A stretch of 64,000 bases of DNA from Rhabdochromatium marinum (lineage in GTDB: Bacteria > Pseudomonadota > Gammaproteobacteria > Chromatiales > Chromatiaceae), in contig NZ_NRRS01000005.1 in NCBI RefSeq assembly GCF_016583795.1, positions 1 to 64,000 of the forward strand, in the 5' to 3' direction. The position numbers were made by a program, and so were the translations under genes. The notes beneath the pieces are model-generated. The model searched no databases and was not told the DNA's origin. It worked only from the letters and a program-made list of their open reading frames with translations. Positions 7,745 to 17,811 of the stretch are shown here, piece after piece (the stretch's first letter is position 1; every line of letters starts with the position of its first letter).

Positions 7745-8125
7745 TCAGTCGTCGTCAGGCGCATCCGTGGCTGTCGTAGCGGAGGCTTCCTCAGTAGCAG
7801 CGGCCAGCTCGGCACTGGCGGCCTTGGAGCCAGGGGCGCGATGATTCTGCCGTTTCTCCTTGTATTTGATCACTTGTCGGTCGAGCTTGTCGATGAGTCC
7901 GTCAATGGCGGCGTACATGTCCTCATGCGTGGCATCAGCAAAGACATTGGCCCCATTGATGAGCAGGGTGGCTTCCGCCTTTTGGCGCACCTTTTCGACG
8001 CTCAGGATGACGTGGGCATTAATCACATGGTCAAAGTGGCGCTCTAAGCGGGAAAATTTGTTATCGACGTAGTCCTTGAGTGGTTCAGTGATGTCGATAT
8101 GATGCCCGGTGAGCTTGATTTGCAT
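7745..8125 (-). CDS. hpf: Ribosome hibernation promoting factor (short HPF)
   Basis: 126 residues. The N-terminal 95 form the HPF/YfiA fold, with GHHIDITEPLKDYV at the start and the basic stretch KLDRQVIKYKEK at about 80-91. The short C-terminal tail is acidic and Ala-rich (ending DAPDDD) and lacks the dimerisation domain of long HPF. The protein binds the 30S decoding centre and promotes 100S ribosome formation in stationary phase. It lies 71 bases downstream of rpoN, the usual order. A small GGAGAC/GTCTCC hairpin (8178-8192) in that gap lacks a clear T tract. A strong terminator follows the gene at 7665-7636. Confidence 0.95.
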   Translation of the reverse strand: MQIKLTGHHIDITEPLKDYVDNKFSRLERHFDHVINAHVILSVEKVRQKAEATLLINGANVFADATHEDMYAAIDGLIDKLDRQVIKYKEKRQNHRAPGSKAASAELAAATEEASATTATDAPDDD

Positions 8126-8196
8126 AGGTTTTAACTCCTGGATGGGCGAGCGCAGCCTCGACTGATGCCTTAAAGCTGGAGACGGGGTCTCCGTTG

Positions 8197-9681
8197 TCAG
8201 GCGAGGCGCTTGCGCTCATTCGAGGGCGGAATGCCCATGGCTTCGCGATACTTGGCAACTGTACGTCGCGCCACCTGAATCCCCTGCTCCGACAGCACAT
8301 CAGCAATCTTGCTGTCGCTTAGGGGTTTATTGGGTTTCTCCGCGGCCACGAGTTTGCGGATGAAAGCCCGGATGGCTGTTGACGAACACTCGCCTCCCGA
8401 AGAGGTGTTGACGTGGCTGGAAAAAAAGTATTTGAACTCAAAGGTGCCCCTGGGGGTGTGCATGTATTTCTGCGTGGTTACGCGCGAGATAGTGGATTCA
8501 TGCAGCTCCAGGGTCTCGGCGATGTCGCGCAGAATCAGCGGGCGCATGGCCTCCTCGCCAAAATCAAAGAAGTCTTGCTGCAATTCCACGATCTTGCTGG
8601 CCACCCGCAGCACGGTGTCGTTGCGGCTGATCAGACTTTTGATGAACCACTGCGCCTCTTGCAAGTGAGATTTCAGGCACTGATTGTCGGCGGCCTTGTC
8701 AGCACGGCGAATCAGTTGCCGATAGCGCTCGTTGACGCGGATTTTTGGCGTGCTGTCCGGGTTGAGCTCCACCTGCCACTGCCCGTCGCGGCGGCGCACC
8801 AGCACATCGGGCTTAATGTATTCCGGGCGCATGTCGGTCACAGCGGAGCCGGGGCGCGGGTTCAGGGAGCGGATCAGCGTCAGCGCCTGGGCCAGCTCGC
8901 TGTCCTGGAGTTTGCTGCCGCGGCGCATGGCATCAAGATCATTGCGCGCCAAGGCATCGAAATGCCGCATGCAAATCTGCAGCGCACCGTCCCGCTGCGG
9001 CTGTGAGTCCGGGAGCTGGCGCAGTTGCAGAATTAGACATTCCTGTAGATCGCGCGCGGCGATGCCGGGCGGATCGAAGCTCTGAATGCGATGCAGGACG
9101 GCATCGATTTCATCGGCTTCCAGCGTCGGATCATCCAAAATCACCGGCAATTCGGTGAGATCCAGGCGCAGATAGCCATCGGCGTCGATGGCATCAATCA
9201 GCGCCTCGGCGATACTCTGATCGCGCGCATCGAAACGCGCCAGATTGAGCTGCCAGTCGATGTGATCATGCAGCGTCTGGGGGCGCGAGCGTTGGGCAAA
9301 GAGATCAAAATCGTTGCCGTCCTGACCGTTGGCTCCGGAGCCAGTGCCGGGGGAATAGCTGTCGAAGGTGTCGGTCCACTGGCTGTCAGTTGGCAGTTCG
9401 GCCGGCATAGCATCGCGCTCTGGATGCAGGGAGCTGTCGAGTCGGACCTCTTCGATGCGCGGGTCAGGCGCCTGGGCAGCGAGCTCATCCGGGTTCAGCC
9501 GTTCGGCGCCAGCCTCCGACAGCTCATCATCGGCGCTCTCCAGCATCAGGTTGGATTCCAGCGCCTGCTGAATCTCCTGCTGGAGATCCAGAGTCGAGAG
9601 TTGCAGGAGTTTAATCGCCTGTTGCAGCTGCGGCGTCATCGTCAGCTGCTGGCCAAGGCGCAATTGCATGCTTTGCTTCAT
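8197..9681 (-). CDS. rpoN: RNA polymerase sigma-54 factor
   Basis: 494 residues from ATG 9681; the upstream extension to 9762 is not family-like. Region I at the N-terminus is Gln/Leu-rich (MTPQLQQAIKLLQLS), followed by an acidic region II and the core-binding domain. The RpoN box ARRTVAKYREAMGIP is close to the C-terminus and recognises the -24 promoter element. Sigma-54 serves promoters that need AAA+ activators. Linkage to hpf, ptsN, hprK and rapZ is standard for gammaproteobacteria. A candidate sigma-70 promoter lies at 9768-9798. Confidence 0.97.
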   Translation of the reverse strand: MKQSMQLRLGQQLTMTPQLQQAIKLLQLSTLDLQQEIQQALESNLMLESADDELSEAGAERLNPDELAAQAPDPRIEEVRLDSSLHPERDAMPAELPTDSQWTDTFDSYSPGTGSGANGQDGNDFDLFAQRSRPQTLHDHIDWQLNLARFDARDQSIAEALIDAIDADGYLRLDLTELPVILDDPTLEADEIDAVLHRIQSFDPPGIAARDLQECLILQLRQLPDSQPQRDGALQICMRHFDALARNDLDAMRRGSKLQDSELAQALTLIRSLNPRPGSAVTDMRPEYIKPDVLVRRRDGQWQVELNPDSTPKIRVNERYRQLIRRADKAADNQCLKSHLQEAQWFIKSLISRNDTVLRVASKIVELQQDFFDFGEEAMRPLILRDIAETLELHESTISRVTTQKYMHTPRGTFEFKYFFSSHVNTSSGGECSSTAIRAFIRKLVAAEKPNKPLSDSKIADVLSEQGIQVARRTVAKYREAMGIPPSNERKRLA

Positions 9682-9767
9682 CACGACGCCTTTAACAGAG
9701 CTCCGGCGGCATGGGCATGGAGACAAGTGCGGTGGATGGTGAATGATTTTTGCATAGGGCAAATTTC

Positions 9768-9798
9768 ATTGTAGTTGATCTTTCCCGATCCGGTGCAA
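9768..9798 (-). promoter_or_regulatory. Candidate sigma-70 promoter for rpoN
   Basis: Minus strand: TTGCAC (9798-9793), a 19-base spacer, then TACAAT (9773-9768). The hexamers are good but the spacer is two bases longer than ideal. It lies about 90 bases upstream of the rpoN ATG, inside the 171-base gap after lptB. Confidence 0.4.
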
Positions 9799-9852
9799 CC
9801 CGGTCTGCAATCTTTGCTTAAACAGCCCCAAACAGCCCGGATCAGCCTCAAG

Positions 9853-10617
9853 TCAGAGCCGAAAATGCTCGCCCAAATAAACCGCACGCACCTGGGCATC
9901 GCTCAGCAAGGCCGCCGGAGCGCCCTCGGCGATCACCTGACCATCGTTGATAATGTAGGCACGATTGCAAATATCGAGGGTTTCGCGCACATTATGGTCA
10001 GTCACCAGCACGCCGATCCCGCGCTCACGCAGGTGAGTGATGATAGTTTTAATGTCCACCACGGCAATGGGATCGACGCCGGCAAAGGGTTCGTCGAGCA
10101 ACATCACCTTCGGCTCGACCGCCAGGGCGCGGGCCATTTCCAGGCGCCGGCGCTCGCCGCCGGACAGACTCAGCGCCAGGGATTGGGCGATGTGGCCGAT
10201 GCCCAGTTCGTCGAGCAGCGCCTCGCAATACTGGCGGCGCTGGCGCTCATTGAGATCCGAGCGAGTTTCCAGCACCGCCATCAGATTATCGGTGGCGGTG
10301 AGTTTGCGAAACACCGAGGCTTCCTGCGCCAGGTAGCTCAGACCACGCCGCGCGCGGCTGTGCATGGGTGCCTGGGTGACATCCTCGCCCGCCAGCAGAA
10401 TACGCCCGGCATCGGCGCCCACCAGCCCGACGATCATGTAGAAACTGGTGGTCTTACCAGCGCCATTGGGACCGAGCAGGCCGACGACCTCGCCGGCATT
10501 GACCTCAATGCTCACCCCATCGACCACCCGGCGGCCGCGATAGCTTTTGACCAGCCCGGCGGCTTGCAATGCCCGGGAAGACGCACTGCGATGGGTGGTT
10601 CGGGCGCGACGCGTCAT
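9853..10617 (-). CDS. lptB: LPS export ABC transporter ATP-binding protein
   Basis: 254 residues, one ABC ATPase domain. Walker A is GPNGAGKT (49-56), the signature is LSGGERRR, and Walker B is [13 protein letters not shown]. LptB powers extraction of LPS from the inner membrane with LptF/LptG and passes it to LptC and LptA. The start overlaps the lptA stop by four bases, so the genes are coupled. About 15 extra residues precede the usual N-terminus ([10 protein letters not shown]...), so the true start could be slightly later. The order lptC-lptA-lptB-rpoN matches E. coli. Confidence 0.96.
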   Translation of the reverse strand: MTRRARTTHRSASSRALQAAGLVKSYRGRRVVDGVSIEVNAGEVVGLLGPNGAGKTTSFYMIVGLVGADAGRILLAGEDVTQAPMHSRARRGLSYLAQEASVFRKLTATDNLMAVLETRSDLNERQRRQYCEALLDELGIGHIAQSLALSLSGGERRRLEMARALAVEPKVMLLDEPFAGVDPIAVVDIKTIITHLRERGIGVLVTDHNVRETLDICNRAYIINDGQVIAEGAPAALLSDAQVRAVYLGEHFRL

Positions 10618-11129
10618 TCGTTCGGCGTAATGGTGATTTTGACGCGCTCGCGACCTTGGGCGCTGGTGCCAGCGGTCACGCGCTCCATGGCGCGATTATA
10701 GACGATGCGATCGCTGGAAAAGCGATCCTGGCCCTGGGTCAGCAGAGCCTGATCGATAAAGGTAATTTCATTACGATCGGCATTGTACTCCATGCGCTGT
10801 GCCCGACCCAGCAGCGGCTCGCTGCTGTCTTCGGTCATCTGGCGATAGTGGGCGGGATCACCAATGGCAATGATCAGCCGCGGCTGGCGGTTGTCGTGAT
10901 GCTCCACCTCCACGCGATCGGCGCGGATATGCAGACTGCCCTGCTGTACATCGACATGGCCGATGTACAAACTCTGGGAGGTTTTTTCATCGAGCTCCAC
11001 CGCATCGGCCTCAATAAACAACGGCTGCTCCTGATCGCTGTCAAGCGCCGCCACAGGTTCGGTGGCAACCAAGCCAAGCAGGAACAGACTGGCCGGCAGT
11101 TGGAAGGCAGCAAAGGCTTGAAGTCTCAT
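10614..11129 (-). CDS. lptA: LPS transport periplasmic protein LptA
   Basis: 171 residues from ATG 11129; the longer open frame to 11315 overlaps lptC and is rejected. A signal peptide covers roughly residues 1-27 (hydrophobic [13 protein letters not shown], cleavage near PVAA). The mature part shows the OstA/LptA pattern: [13 protein letters not shown], then repeated beta strands such as [12 protein letters not shown] and [11 protein letters not shown]. LptA bridges the periplasm by forming a beta-jellyroll filament between LptC and LptD. It is located between lptC (25-base gap) and lptB (overlap). Confidence 0.93.
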   Translation of the reverse strand: MRLQAFAAFQLPASLFLLGLVATEPVAALDSDQEQPLFIEADAVELDEKTSQSLYIGHVDVQQGSLHIRADRVEVEHHDNRQPRLIIAIGDPAHYRQMTEDSSEPLLGRAQRMEYNADRNEITFIDQALLTQGQDRFSSDRIVYNRAMERVTAGTSAQGRERVKITITPNE

Positions 11130-11154
11130 AACGGCATTGAACCATAGTTTCCAG

Positions 11155-11742
11155 TTAGCGGGTGCTGTGGTCCATGGCGATTCTCGCCCGCACCCGTCCA
11201 AACAAGCGCCCGTGCAGCGGCTCAAGGTACCAAAGGTGCAGGCCATGCACGGAGGTGATGCGATGGGGCCCGCTGTCGATTTCGACGAAACGATCAGTCT
11301 CGGCATACTTGTCATCCGGAAAAAAGGTCATCTCGCTGGTGAGCAAACGGATGGCCGCACTGTCTGGCGTAGCAGCGCGGTGCGCGGTCACAGCACCGCT
11401 GAGGGTAATCTGCTTGGCATCGGCCGCAACCCAGCCACGCTCGGAGCTGATGTCCCAGGACGGCGCCTGCTGGTCATACACCAGCAGCCGGGGGTGTTCC
11501 AGTTCGCTGCTGTCATTGTCAGGATAATGCCGCAGTTGTTCCGCACTGAGCCGGCGAGAGGGATGGCCATTATCGTCAAGCATCAGGGCGCGAATGCCAT
11601 CGACCACATAATCCGGCTGGCGGTCGGTCGCAGCGCCCGGCTGCAGCTCGGGGGCCGGTCGCAGCTGTGCGAACCACCAGGCGAGCAGACCCAGCAACGC
11701 CAGGGTGACGGCAAGCAAGCGCTGACGGCGATGCTCAAGCAT
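11155..11742 (-). CDS. lptC: LPS export ABC transporter periplasmic protein LptC
   Basis: 195 residues. An N-terminal membrane anchor at about residues 9-25 (LLAVTLALLGLLAWWF) is followed by a beta-jellyroll domain with DGIRALMLDDNG and SEMTFFPDDKYAETD, as in the LptC family. It receives LPS from LptB2FG and passes it to LptA. The gene lies 24 bases downstream of kdsC and 25 bases upstream of lptA, in the conserved kdsC-lptC-lptA-lptB order. Confidence 0.92.
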   Translation of the reverse strand: MLEHRRQRLLAVTLALLGLLAWWFAQLRPAPELQPGAATDRQPDYVVDGIRALMLDDNGHPSRRLSAEQLRHYPDNDSSELEHPRLLVYDQQAPSWDISSERGWVAADAKQITLSGAVTAHRAATPDSAAIRLLTSEMTFFPDDKYAETDRFVEIDSGPHRITSVHGLHLWYLEPLHGRLFGRVRARIAMDHSTR

Positions 11743-11766
11743 CCGGTCAATCGAACCCGGCGCCGC

Positions 11767-12306
11767 CTAGACAGCCCGCAGAGGCGGCAAATAACGGGCC
11801 AGCACGGAATCGAGCGAGTTCTGGGCTCGCATAATAAACTCGCACACCTCGCGCGCCGCACCGCGCCCACCGCCCTGCTCGGTTTGCCAGTGGCAATGGG
11901 CCTTGACCAGCGGATGGGCATCGGCCACGGTGATGGCCAAACCAACCTGGCACAGAATGGGTAAATCCACTACATCGTCGCCGACATAGGCACAGGCGCT
12001 GTCAGGCAAATGCAGGCGCTCCTTGAATTCATCATAGGCCGGCACCTTATCACGCCGCCCCTGATACACATGGTTGATACCGAGGCTTTCCATGCGCAGC
12101 CGTACCACCTGGGACTGCCGCCCGGTGATGACCGCCAGGCTAACCCCCGTTTGTTGCAGCATAACCATCCCATGACCATCGCGCGAGTGAAAGGCTTTAT
12201 ACTCCTGACCATCGTCGCCGATGAACAGGCTGCCGTCGGTCAGCACCCCATCAACATCGAAGATCACGGCGCGAATGGCCTTGGCCCTTTCAATGGCATC
12301 TTGCAT
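11767..12306 (-). CDS. kdsC: 3-deoxy-D-manno-octulosonate 8-phosphate phosphatase
   Basis: 179 residues from ATG 12306, preceded by AGAGAGA; the frame open to 12420 adds a non-homologous N-terminus. The HAD catalytic motif IFDVDGVLTDG has nucleophile Asp17 and Asp19. Later motifs include ITGRQSQVV and GDDVVDLPIL. The enzyme releases phosphate from KDO-8-phosphate to give KDO for lipid A inner core. It is a C0-type HAD without a cap domain, matching the short length. The kdsD isomerase gene usually found upstream is absent here, and the Mla operon runs in the opposite direction instead. Confidence 0.94.
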   Translation of the reverse strand: MQDAIERAKAIRAVIFDVDGVLTDGSLFIGDDGQEYKAFHSRDGHGMVMLQQTGVSLAVITGRQSQVVRLRMESLGINHVYQGRRDKVPAYDEFKERLHLPDSACAYVGDDVVDLPILCQVGLAITVADAHPLVKAHCHWQTEQGGGRGAAREVCEFIMRAQNSLDSVLARYLPPLRAV

Positions 12307-12429
12307 CGGCTGGCTCTCTCTGTAATGGTCATCTCTCAAAGCGTTTTGAGCCAGGCTGGTGGCGGCTGACCAGGGTGATCGGCGGATCGTTTCTGGTCTG
12401 AAGGCAACAGCCTGAGCCATGATTGCTTA

Positions 12430-12438
12430 ATCATAGCA
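12430..12438 (-). promoter_or_regulatory. Candidate extended -10 for the kdsC-lpt operon
   Basis: Minus strand TGCTATGAT matches the extended -10 pattern TGnTATAAT with one mismatch. No convincing -35 hexamer is seen upstream, as is common for extended -10 promoters. It would give a leader of a little over 100 bases to kdsC. Confidence 0.35.
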
Positions 12439-12473
12439 TTCAAGCGCGCTTGGCTCGCATCCAGCGGAACCAA

Positions 12474-12516
12474 AATCCTGCTCACGGCTGAGCATTCCGG
12501 CCCGGCCGTGAGGATT
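12474..12516. repeat. Bulged inverted repeat between divergent kdsC and mlaF
   Basis: The 373-base gap 12307-12679 has no credible gene. It holds an inverted repeat with 8-bp core CTCACGGC (12481-12488) and GCCGTGAG (12505-12512), extended by AATC/GATT-type matches across a small bulge. No T tract follows on either strand, so it is unlikely to be a terminator. It lies between the two candidate promoters and could be an operator. Confidence 0.4.
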
Positions 12517-12541
12517 CGCAGTGGTTGCCTCTGGTGTCTGC

Positions 12542-12570
12542 TTGACGTGCCTGCGGGAAGTCCAGACAAT
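12542..12570 (+). promoter_or_regulatory. Candidate sigma-70 promoter of the mla operon
   Basis: TTGACG (12542-12547), a 17-base spacer, then GACAAT (12565-12570). The spacing is ideal and each hexamer is close to consensus. It would start transcription near 12577, about 100 bases before mlaF. Confidence 0.5.
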
Positions 12571-12679
12571 GGGCGTCTTTCCTGCTGCCGCTTCCAGTCA
12601 ACGCAAGTACCCGCATGTCTCTTCACATCACCGTCGCCGCTTGGCGCCAGGCTCCTGGCATTCTTGCAGGCCGCCTGGC

Positions 12680-13540
12680 ATGACAGCCGCTTCCGCCCGC
12701 CCGCCACAGCCCACGATGACGCCCGCCCCCGAGGCATCCTCTGTGCTGGTCCGCGTGCGCGGGCTGTGCTTCTCTCGCGATGAGCAGGTAATTTTCGATC
12801 ACCTCGATCTGGACATTGAGCGTGGCAAGGTCACCGCCATTATGGGGCCGAGTGGTGCCGGCAAAACCACCCTGCTGAAACTGATCGGCGGCTTATTGCG
12901 ACCCGATGCCGGGCGCATCGAAGTGGACGGCCAGGACATTGGCACGCTCAGTCGCCGTGAGCTGTTTGAACTGCGTATTCGCATCGGCATGCTGTTTCAG
13001 AGCGGAGCCCTGTTAACCGATCTGAATGTGTTCGAGAATATCGCTTATCCCTTGCGCGAGCATTACCGGCTGCCGGAATCCGTGCTACGGCGCCTGGTGC
13101 TGATGAAGCTCGAAGCGGTAGGGCTGCGAGGCGCGGCGCAACTGATGCCCAGCTCCCTGTCGGGAGGCATGGCACGCCGGGTGGCCCTGGCGCGAGCGGT
13201 GGCGCTCGATCCGATGATGATCATGTACGATGAGCCCTTTACCGGGCAGGATCCCATTTCCATGGGCGTGCTGGTCAGCCTGATCCGCCAGTTAAACGAT
13301 GCCAGCGCTATGACCAGCCTGTTGGTATCGCACGATGTGCGCGAAACCCTGAGCATTGCCGATCAGGCCTATCTGATCGCCCAAGGGCGCCTGATTTGTC
13401 AGGGCACGCCGCAAGAGATCGCGCGTGAGTCCTCGCCCTGGGTGCGGCAATTCGTTGATGGGCTGCCGGATGGGCCAGTGCATTTTCATTATCCGGCGCC
13501 TGATCTGGCCGCCAGTTTGCTCAGCGAGGCGCACCGATGA
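12680..13540 (+). CDS. mlaF: Phospholipid-trafficking ABC transporter ATP-binding protein MlaF
   Basis: 286 residues from ATG 12680, which has a weak GCAGG upstream; ATG 12716 (274 residues) is the alternative and closer to the usual 270. Walker A is GPSGAGKT (56-63), the signature is LSGGMARR, and Walker B is [26 protein letters not shown] near the C-terminus is characteristic of MlaF and contributes to its regulation by MlaB. It powers phospholipid traffic between the inner membrane and the MlaC shuttle. Its stop overlaps the mlaE start by four bases. Confidence 0.95.
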   Translation: MTAASARPPQPTMTPAPEASSVLVRVRGLCFSRDEQVIFDHLDLDIERGKVTAIMGPSGAGKTTLLKLIGGLLRPDAGRIEVDGQDIGTLSRRELFELRIRIGMLFQSGALLTDLNVFENIAYPLREHYRLPESVLRRLVLMKLEAVGLRGAAQLMPSSLSGGMARRVALARAVALDPMMIMYDEPFTGQDPISMGVLVSLIRQLNDASAMTSLLVSHDVRETLSIADQAYLIAQGRLICQGTPQEIARESSPWVRQFVDGLPDGPVHFHYPAPDLAASLLSEAHR

Positions 13541-14316
13541 TCAATGCCCTCGCCAGCCTGGGGCACTGGGCGCTGAACACCCTGGCCACCTCCGGACGCT
13601 CGCTGCTGTTATTGCTCGGCATGCTTGCGGGTCTGACGTCCTTGCTACGGCGCCCGCGACTCGTGCTCTTGCAAATCTATTCCATCGGGGTGTTATCCAT
13701 TCTGATTGTCGTGGTCTCCGGGCTCTTTGTCGGTATGGTGCTGGGGCTGCAAGGCTACTATGTGCTATCGCGCTTTGGCGCCGCTGAAAGCCTCGGCGTC
13801 ATGGTAGCCGCCTCGCTGGTGCGCGAACTCGGCCCGGTGGTGTCGGCACTGTTGGTAGCCGGTCGCGCCGGATCTGCCCTGACCGCCGAGATCGGCCTGA
13901 TGAAAACCACCGAACAGCTCTCGGGGCTGGAAATGATGGCGGTGGATCCGGTCAAACGGGTGCTGAGTCCGCGCTTGCTCGGTGGCTTTCTGTCCATGCC
14001 GCTGCTGGCAGCGTTGTTTAGCGCCATCGGGGTGCTGGGCGGCTACTTTGTCGGCGTGGGCCTGCTCGGCGTGGATTCCGGCGCCTTCTGGAGTCAGATG
14101 CAGGCGCAAATTGACTTCAGCAACGATCTGGTTAACGGCGTGATCAAGAGCCTGGTGTTTGGCTTTGTGGTCACCTGGATTGCGCTCTTTGAGGGCTATG
14201 ATGCCGTGCCGACCGCCACCGGCATCAGTCGCGCCACCACTCGCACGGTGGTGAATGGATCCCTGGCGGTGCTGGCGCTCGACTTTGTCCTGACGGCCTT
14301 GATGTTTGGAGACTAA
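13537..14316 (+). CDS. mlaE: Phospholipid ABC transporter permease MlaE
   Basis: 259 residues, integral membrane, the usual length for MlaE/YrbE. It has several hydrophobic segments (for example 35-60 and 145-185). Conserved stretches include [23 protein letters not shown] and [10 protein letters not shown], the loop that couples to MlaF. With MlaF, MlaD and MlaB it forms the inner membrane complex that moves phospholipids. It is translationally coupled to mlaF and six bases upstream of mlaD. Confidence 0.96.
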   Translation: MINALASLGHWALNTLATSGRSLLLLLGMLAGLTSLLRRPRLVLLQIYSIGVLSILIVVVSGLFVGMVLGLQGYYVLSRFGAAESLGVMVAASLVRELGPVVSALLVAGRAGSALTAEIGLMKTTEQLSGLEMMAVDPVKRVLSPRLLGGFLSMPLLAALFSAIGVLGGYFVGVGLLGVDSGAFWSQMQAQIDFSNDLVNGVIKSLVFGFVVTWIALFEGYDAVPTATGISRATTRTVVNGSLAVLALDFVLTALMFGD

Positions 14317-14322
14317 AAAATA

Positions 14323-14787
14323 ATGGTCAAAACGCGCACAGTGGAGATCGCCGTTGGTGCCTTCATGGTCATCGGCTTGGTCGCGCTCTTCTTTCTGGCC
14401 ATGCATGTCAGTAACCTCAACCAGCTCACCAGTGGCGAGGGTTACCGCATTACGGCCCGCTTCGATAACATCGGCAGCCTCAAAGTGCGCGCACCGGTCA
14501 GCATGGCCGGCGTGCGCGTCGGGCGGGTGGAATCCATCCGCTATGACCAGCAACGCTTTCAGGCTGTGGTGACCCTGCGAATTGATGATGAATTCAACGC
14601 CATTCCCCTCGATACCTTCGCCAGTATTTTCACGGCCGGCTTGCTGGGCGAAAAATACATCGGACTGGATCCGGGCGGCAGCCTGGAGTCACTCGCTGAT
14701 GGTGATCAGATCGAACATACCCAGTCGGCACTGGTGCTGGAGCAAATGATCGGACGCTTCCTACTCAATAAGGCGGAAGAGGGTTAA
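14323..14787 (+). CDS. mlaD: Outer membrane lipid asymmetry protein MlaD (MCE domain)
   Basis: 154 residues. One transmembrane helix at about 8-28 (GAFMVIGLVALFFLAMHV) anchors a periplasmic MCE domain with YRITARFDNIGSLKVRAPV and the VRVGRVESI strand. In E. coli MlaD forms a hexameric ring on MlaFEB with a central lipid channel. The C-terminal hydrophobic helix (LEQMIGRFLL) that lines this pore is present. It lies between mlaE and mlaC with gaps of six and five bases. Confidence 0.95.
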   Translation: MVKTRTVEIAVGAFMVIGLVALFFLAMHVSNLNQLTSGEGYRITARFDNIGSLKVRAPVSMAGVRVGRVESIRYDQQRFQAVVTLRIDDEFNAIPLDTFASIFTAGLLGEKYIGLDPGGSLESLADGDQIEHTQSALVLEQMIGRFLLNKAEEG

Positions 14788-14792
14788 CAGAC

Positions 14793-15404
14793 ATGAGAAT
14801 CATCCAATCCTTGGGACTGAGTGCGCTGCTAATGTGGCTGGCGCTCGGAACGTCACAGGCGGCGCAGTCTCCTACTGACTTGGTCCGCACAACGGCCGAG
14901 ACCATGCTCTCGACCCTGGAGACGCGCCAGGCTGAGATCGAACGCCGCCCGCAACTGATCTACGACCTGGTCGGGCGCATTGTGGCGCCGCATTTTGATT
15001 TTGAACTCATTACCCAGTCCGCCGTCGGGCGCGACTGGCGCCAGGCCACCCCGGCGCAACGTCAGGCCTTGATCGACGCCTTTCGCGAGGTTCTGGTAAG
15101 CACCTATGCAACCGCCTTGCTCAAATACTCGGGCGAGGACATCCTTTATCAGGCCGCCCGACCCGGCACCCGCTCGGACACCGTGATTGTCCCAACCCAG
15201 GTGCGCGCACCCGGCGCCTCGGCCATTCCGGTCGATTATCGCCTGCACAATCAGGACGGCGACTGGAAGGTGTATGACGTGGTGATCGAAAACGTCAGCC
15301 TGATTTCCAACTACCGGGGACAGTTTCGCGCCATCCTGGGCCGCAGTGGCATCGACGGTCTGATCGAGGAACTACGTGCCAAGAGTCGCGGGCCCGGAGC
15401 CTGA
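14793..15404 (+). CDS. mlaC: Periplasmic phospholipid-binding protein MlaC
   Basis: 203 residues with an N-terminal signal peptide (hydrophobic LGLSALLMWLALGTSQA, cleavage near AQA at about 24). The mature protein shows MlaC features: IVAPHFDFELITQSAVGRDW, and FREVLVSTYATALLKYSGE, which forms part of the lipid pocket. It carries a phospholipid across the periplasm between the outer membrane MlaA-porin complex and MlaFEDB. mlaA is not in the window. Confidence 0.95.
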   Translation: MRIIQSLGLSALLMWLALGTSQAAQSPTDLVRTTAETMLSTLETRQAEIERRPQLIYDLVGRIVAPHFDFELITQSAVGRDWRQATPAQRQALIDAFREVLVSTYATALLKYSGEDILYQAARPGTRSDTVIVPTQVRAPGASAIPVDYRLHNQDGDWKVYDVVIENVSLISNYRGQFRAILGRSGIDGLIEELRAKSRGPGA

Positions 15405-15409
15405 CAGCC

Positions 15410-17118
<1,709 letters not shown>

Positions 17119-17133
17119 TGGAGACTGAACCAC

Positions 17134-17778
17134 TTGACCGCACCACTGACCATCGCGCTGTCCAAGGGCCGCATTTTCGAGCAATCCTTGCCCTTGCTGG
17201 CGGCCGCCGGCATTGAGCCGCGCGATGATCCCGACAGCAGCCGCAAGCTGATTCTGGACACCAACCGCCCGGAAGTGAAGCTGGTCATTATCCGTGCCAG
17301 CGATGTACCCACTTATGTCGAATACGGCGCGGCCGATGTCGGAATTGCCGGCAAAGACGTGCTGCTGGAACATGGCGGCGAGGGGCTCTACGAGCCGCTT
17401 GATCTGGGCATTGCCCGCTGCCGCATGATGGTGGCCGGCAAGCCGGGTGCGCGCCATCAGGGGCCGGGACGCCTGCGCATCGCCACCAAATATGTGCGCT
17501 GCGCCGAGCGCTATTTCGCCACCCAGGGCAAGCAGGTCGAGATCATCAAGCTCTATGGTTCGATGGAACTTGCGCCTCTAGTGGGCCTGGCCGATCTGAT
17601 TGTCGATCTGGTCGAGAGTGGCAACACCCTGAAAGCCAATGGCCTGGTGCCTCTGGAACACATCGACGACATCAGCTCGCGTCTGGTCGTTAACAAAGCC
17701 TCCTGGAAAATGAAACATGAGCGCGTAACCCAAATGATCAATGACATCCGCGCCGCTGTGCCATCCCCCCGTCCTTAA
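17134..17778 (+). CDS. hisG: ATP phosphoribosyltransferase, short form
   Basis: 214 residues starting at TTG 17134, with GGAG ten bases upstream; no better start is in frame. First step of histidine synthesis: ATP plus PRPP to phosphoribosyl-ATP. Visible motifs are [13 protein letters not shown] at the start, [15 protein letters not shown], and [21 protein letters not shown] around the PRPP site. The C-terminal regulatory domain of long HisG is absent, so this is the short form that normally works with HisZ, which is not in the window. It forms an operon with murA, hisD and hisC. Confidence 0.96.
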   Translation: MTAPLTIALSKGRIFEQSLPLLAAAGIEPRDDPDSSRKLILDTNRPEVKLVIIRASDVPTYVEYGAADVGIAGKDVLLEHGGEGLYEPLDLGIARCRMMVAGKPGARHQGPGRLRIATKYVRCAERYFATQGKQVEIIKLYGSMELAPLVGLADLIVDLVESGNTLKANGLVPLEHIDDISSRLVVNKASWKMKHERVTQMINDIRAAVPSPRP

Positions 17779-17811
17779 CCCCAGCTCTCGGCCCACGGCC
17801 GGCTTTGCCCT

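Noticed and set aside
8178-8192. Hairpin GGAGAC/GTCTCC between hpf and rpoN as a terminator
   Set aside because: The stem is only six pairs and no T run follows on the minus strand, while hpf is usually co-transcribed with rpoN.
9775-10701. 308-residue open frame on the plus strand
   Set aside because: Antisense to lptB with no ribosome-binding site or family resemblance.
10614-11315. Longer lptA with start at 11315
   Set aside because: It overlaps lptC and places 62 non-homologous residues before a normal signal peptide.
12521-12679. Longer mlaF with start at 12521
   Set aside because: The extension covers the best -35/-10 pair and has no similarity to MlaF.
12336-12737. 133-residue open frame on the minus strand between kdsC and mlaF
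   Set aside because: Composition is unlike coding sequence here, it overlaps the mlaF start region and candidate promoters, and no motif is recognised.
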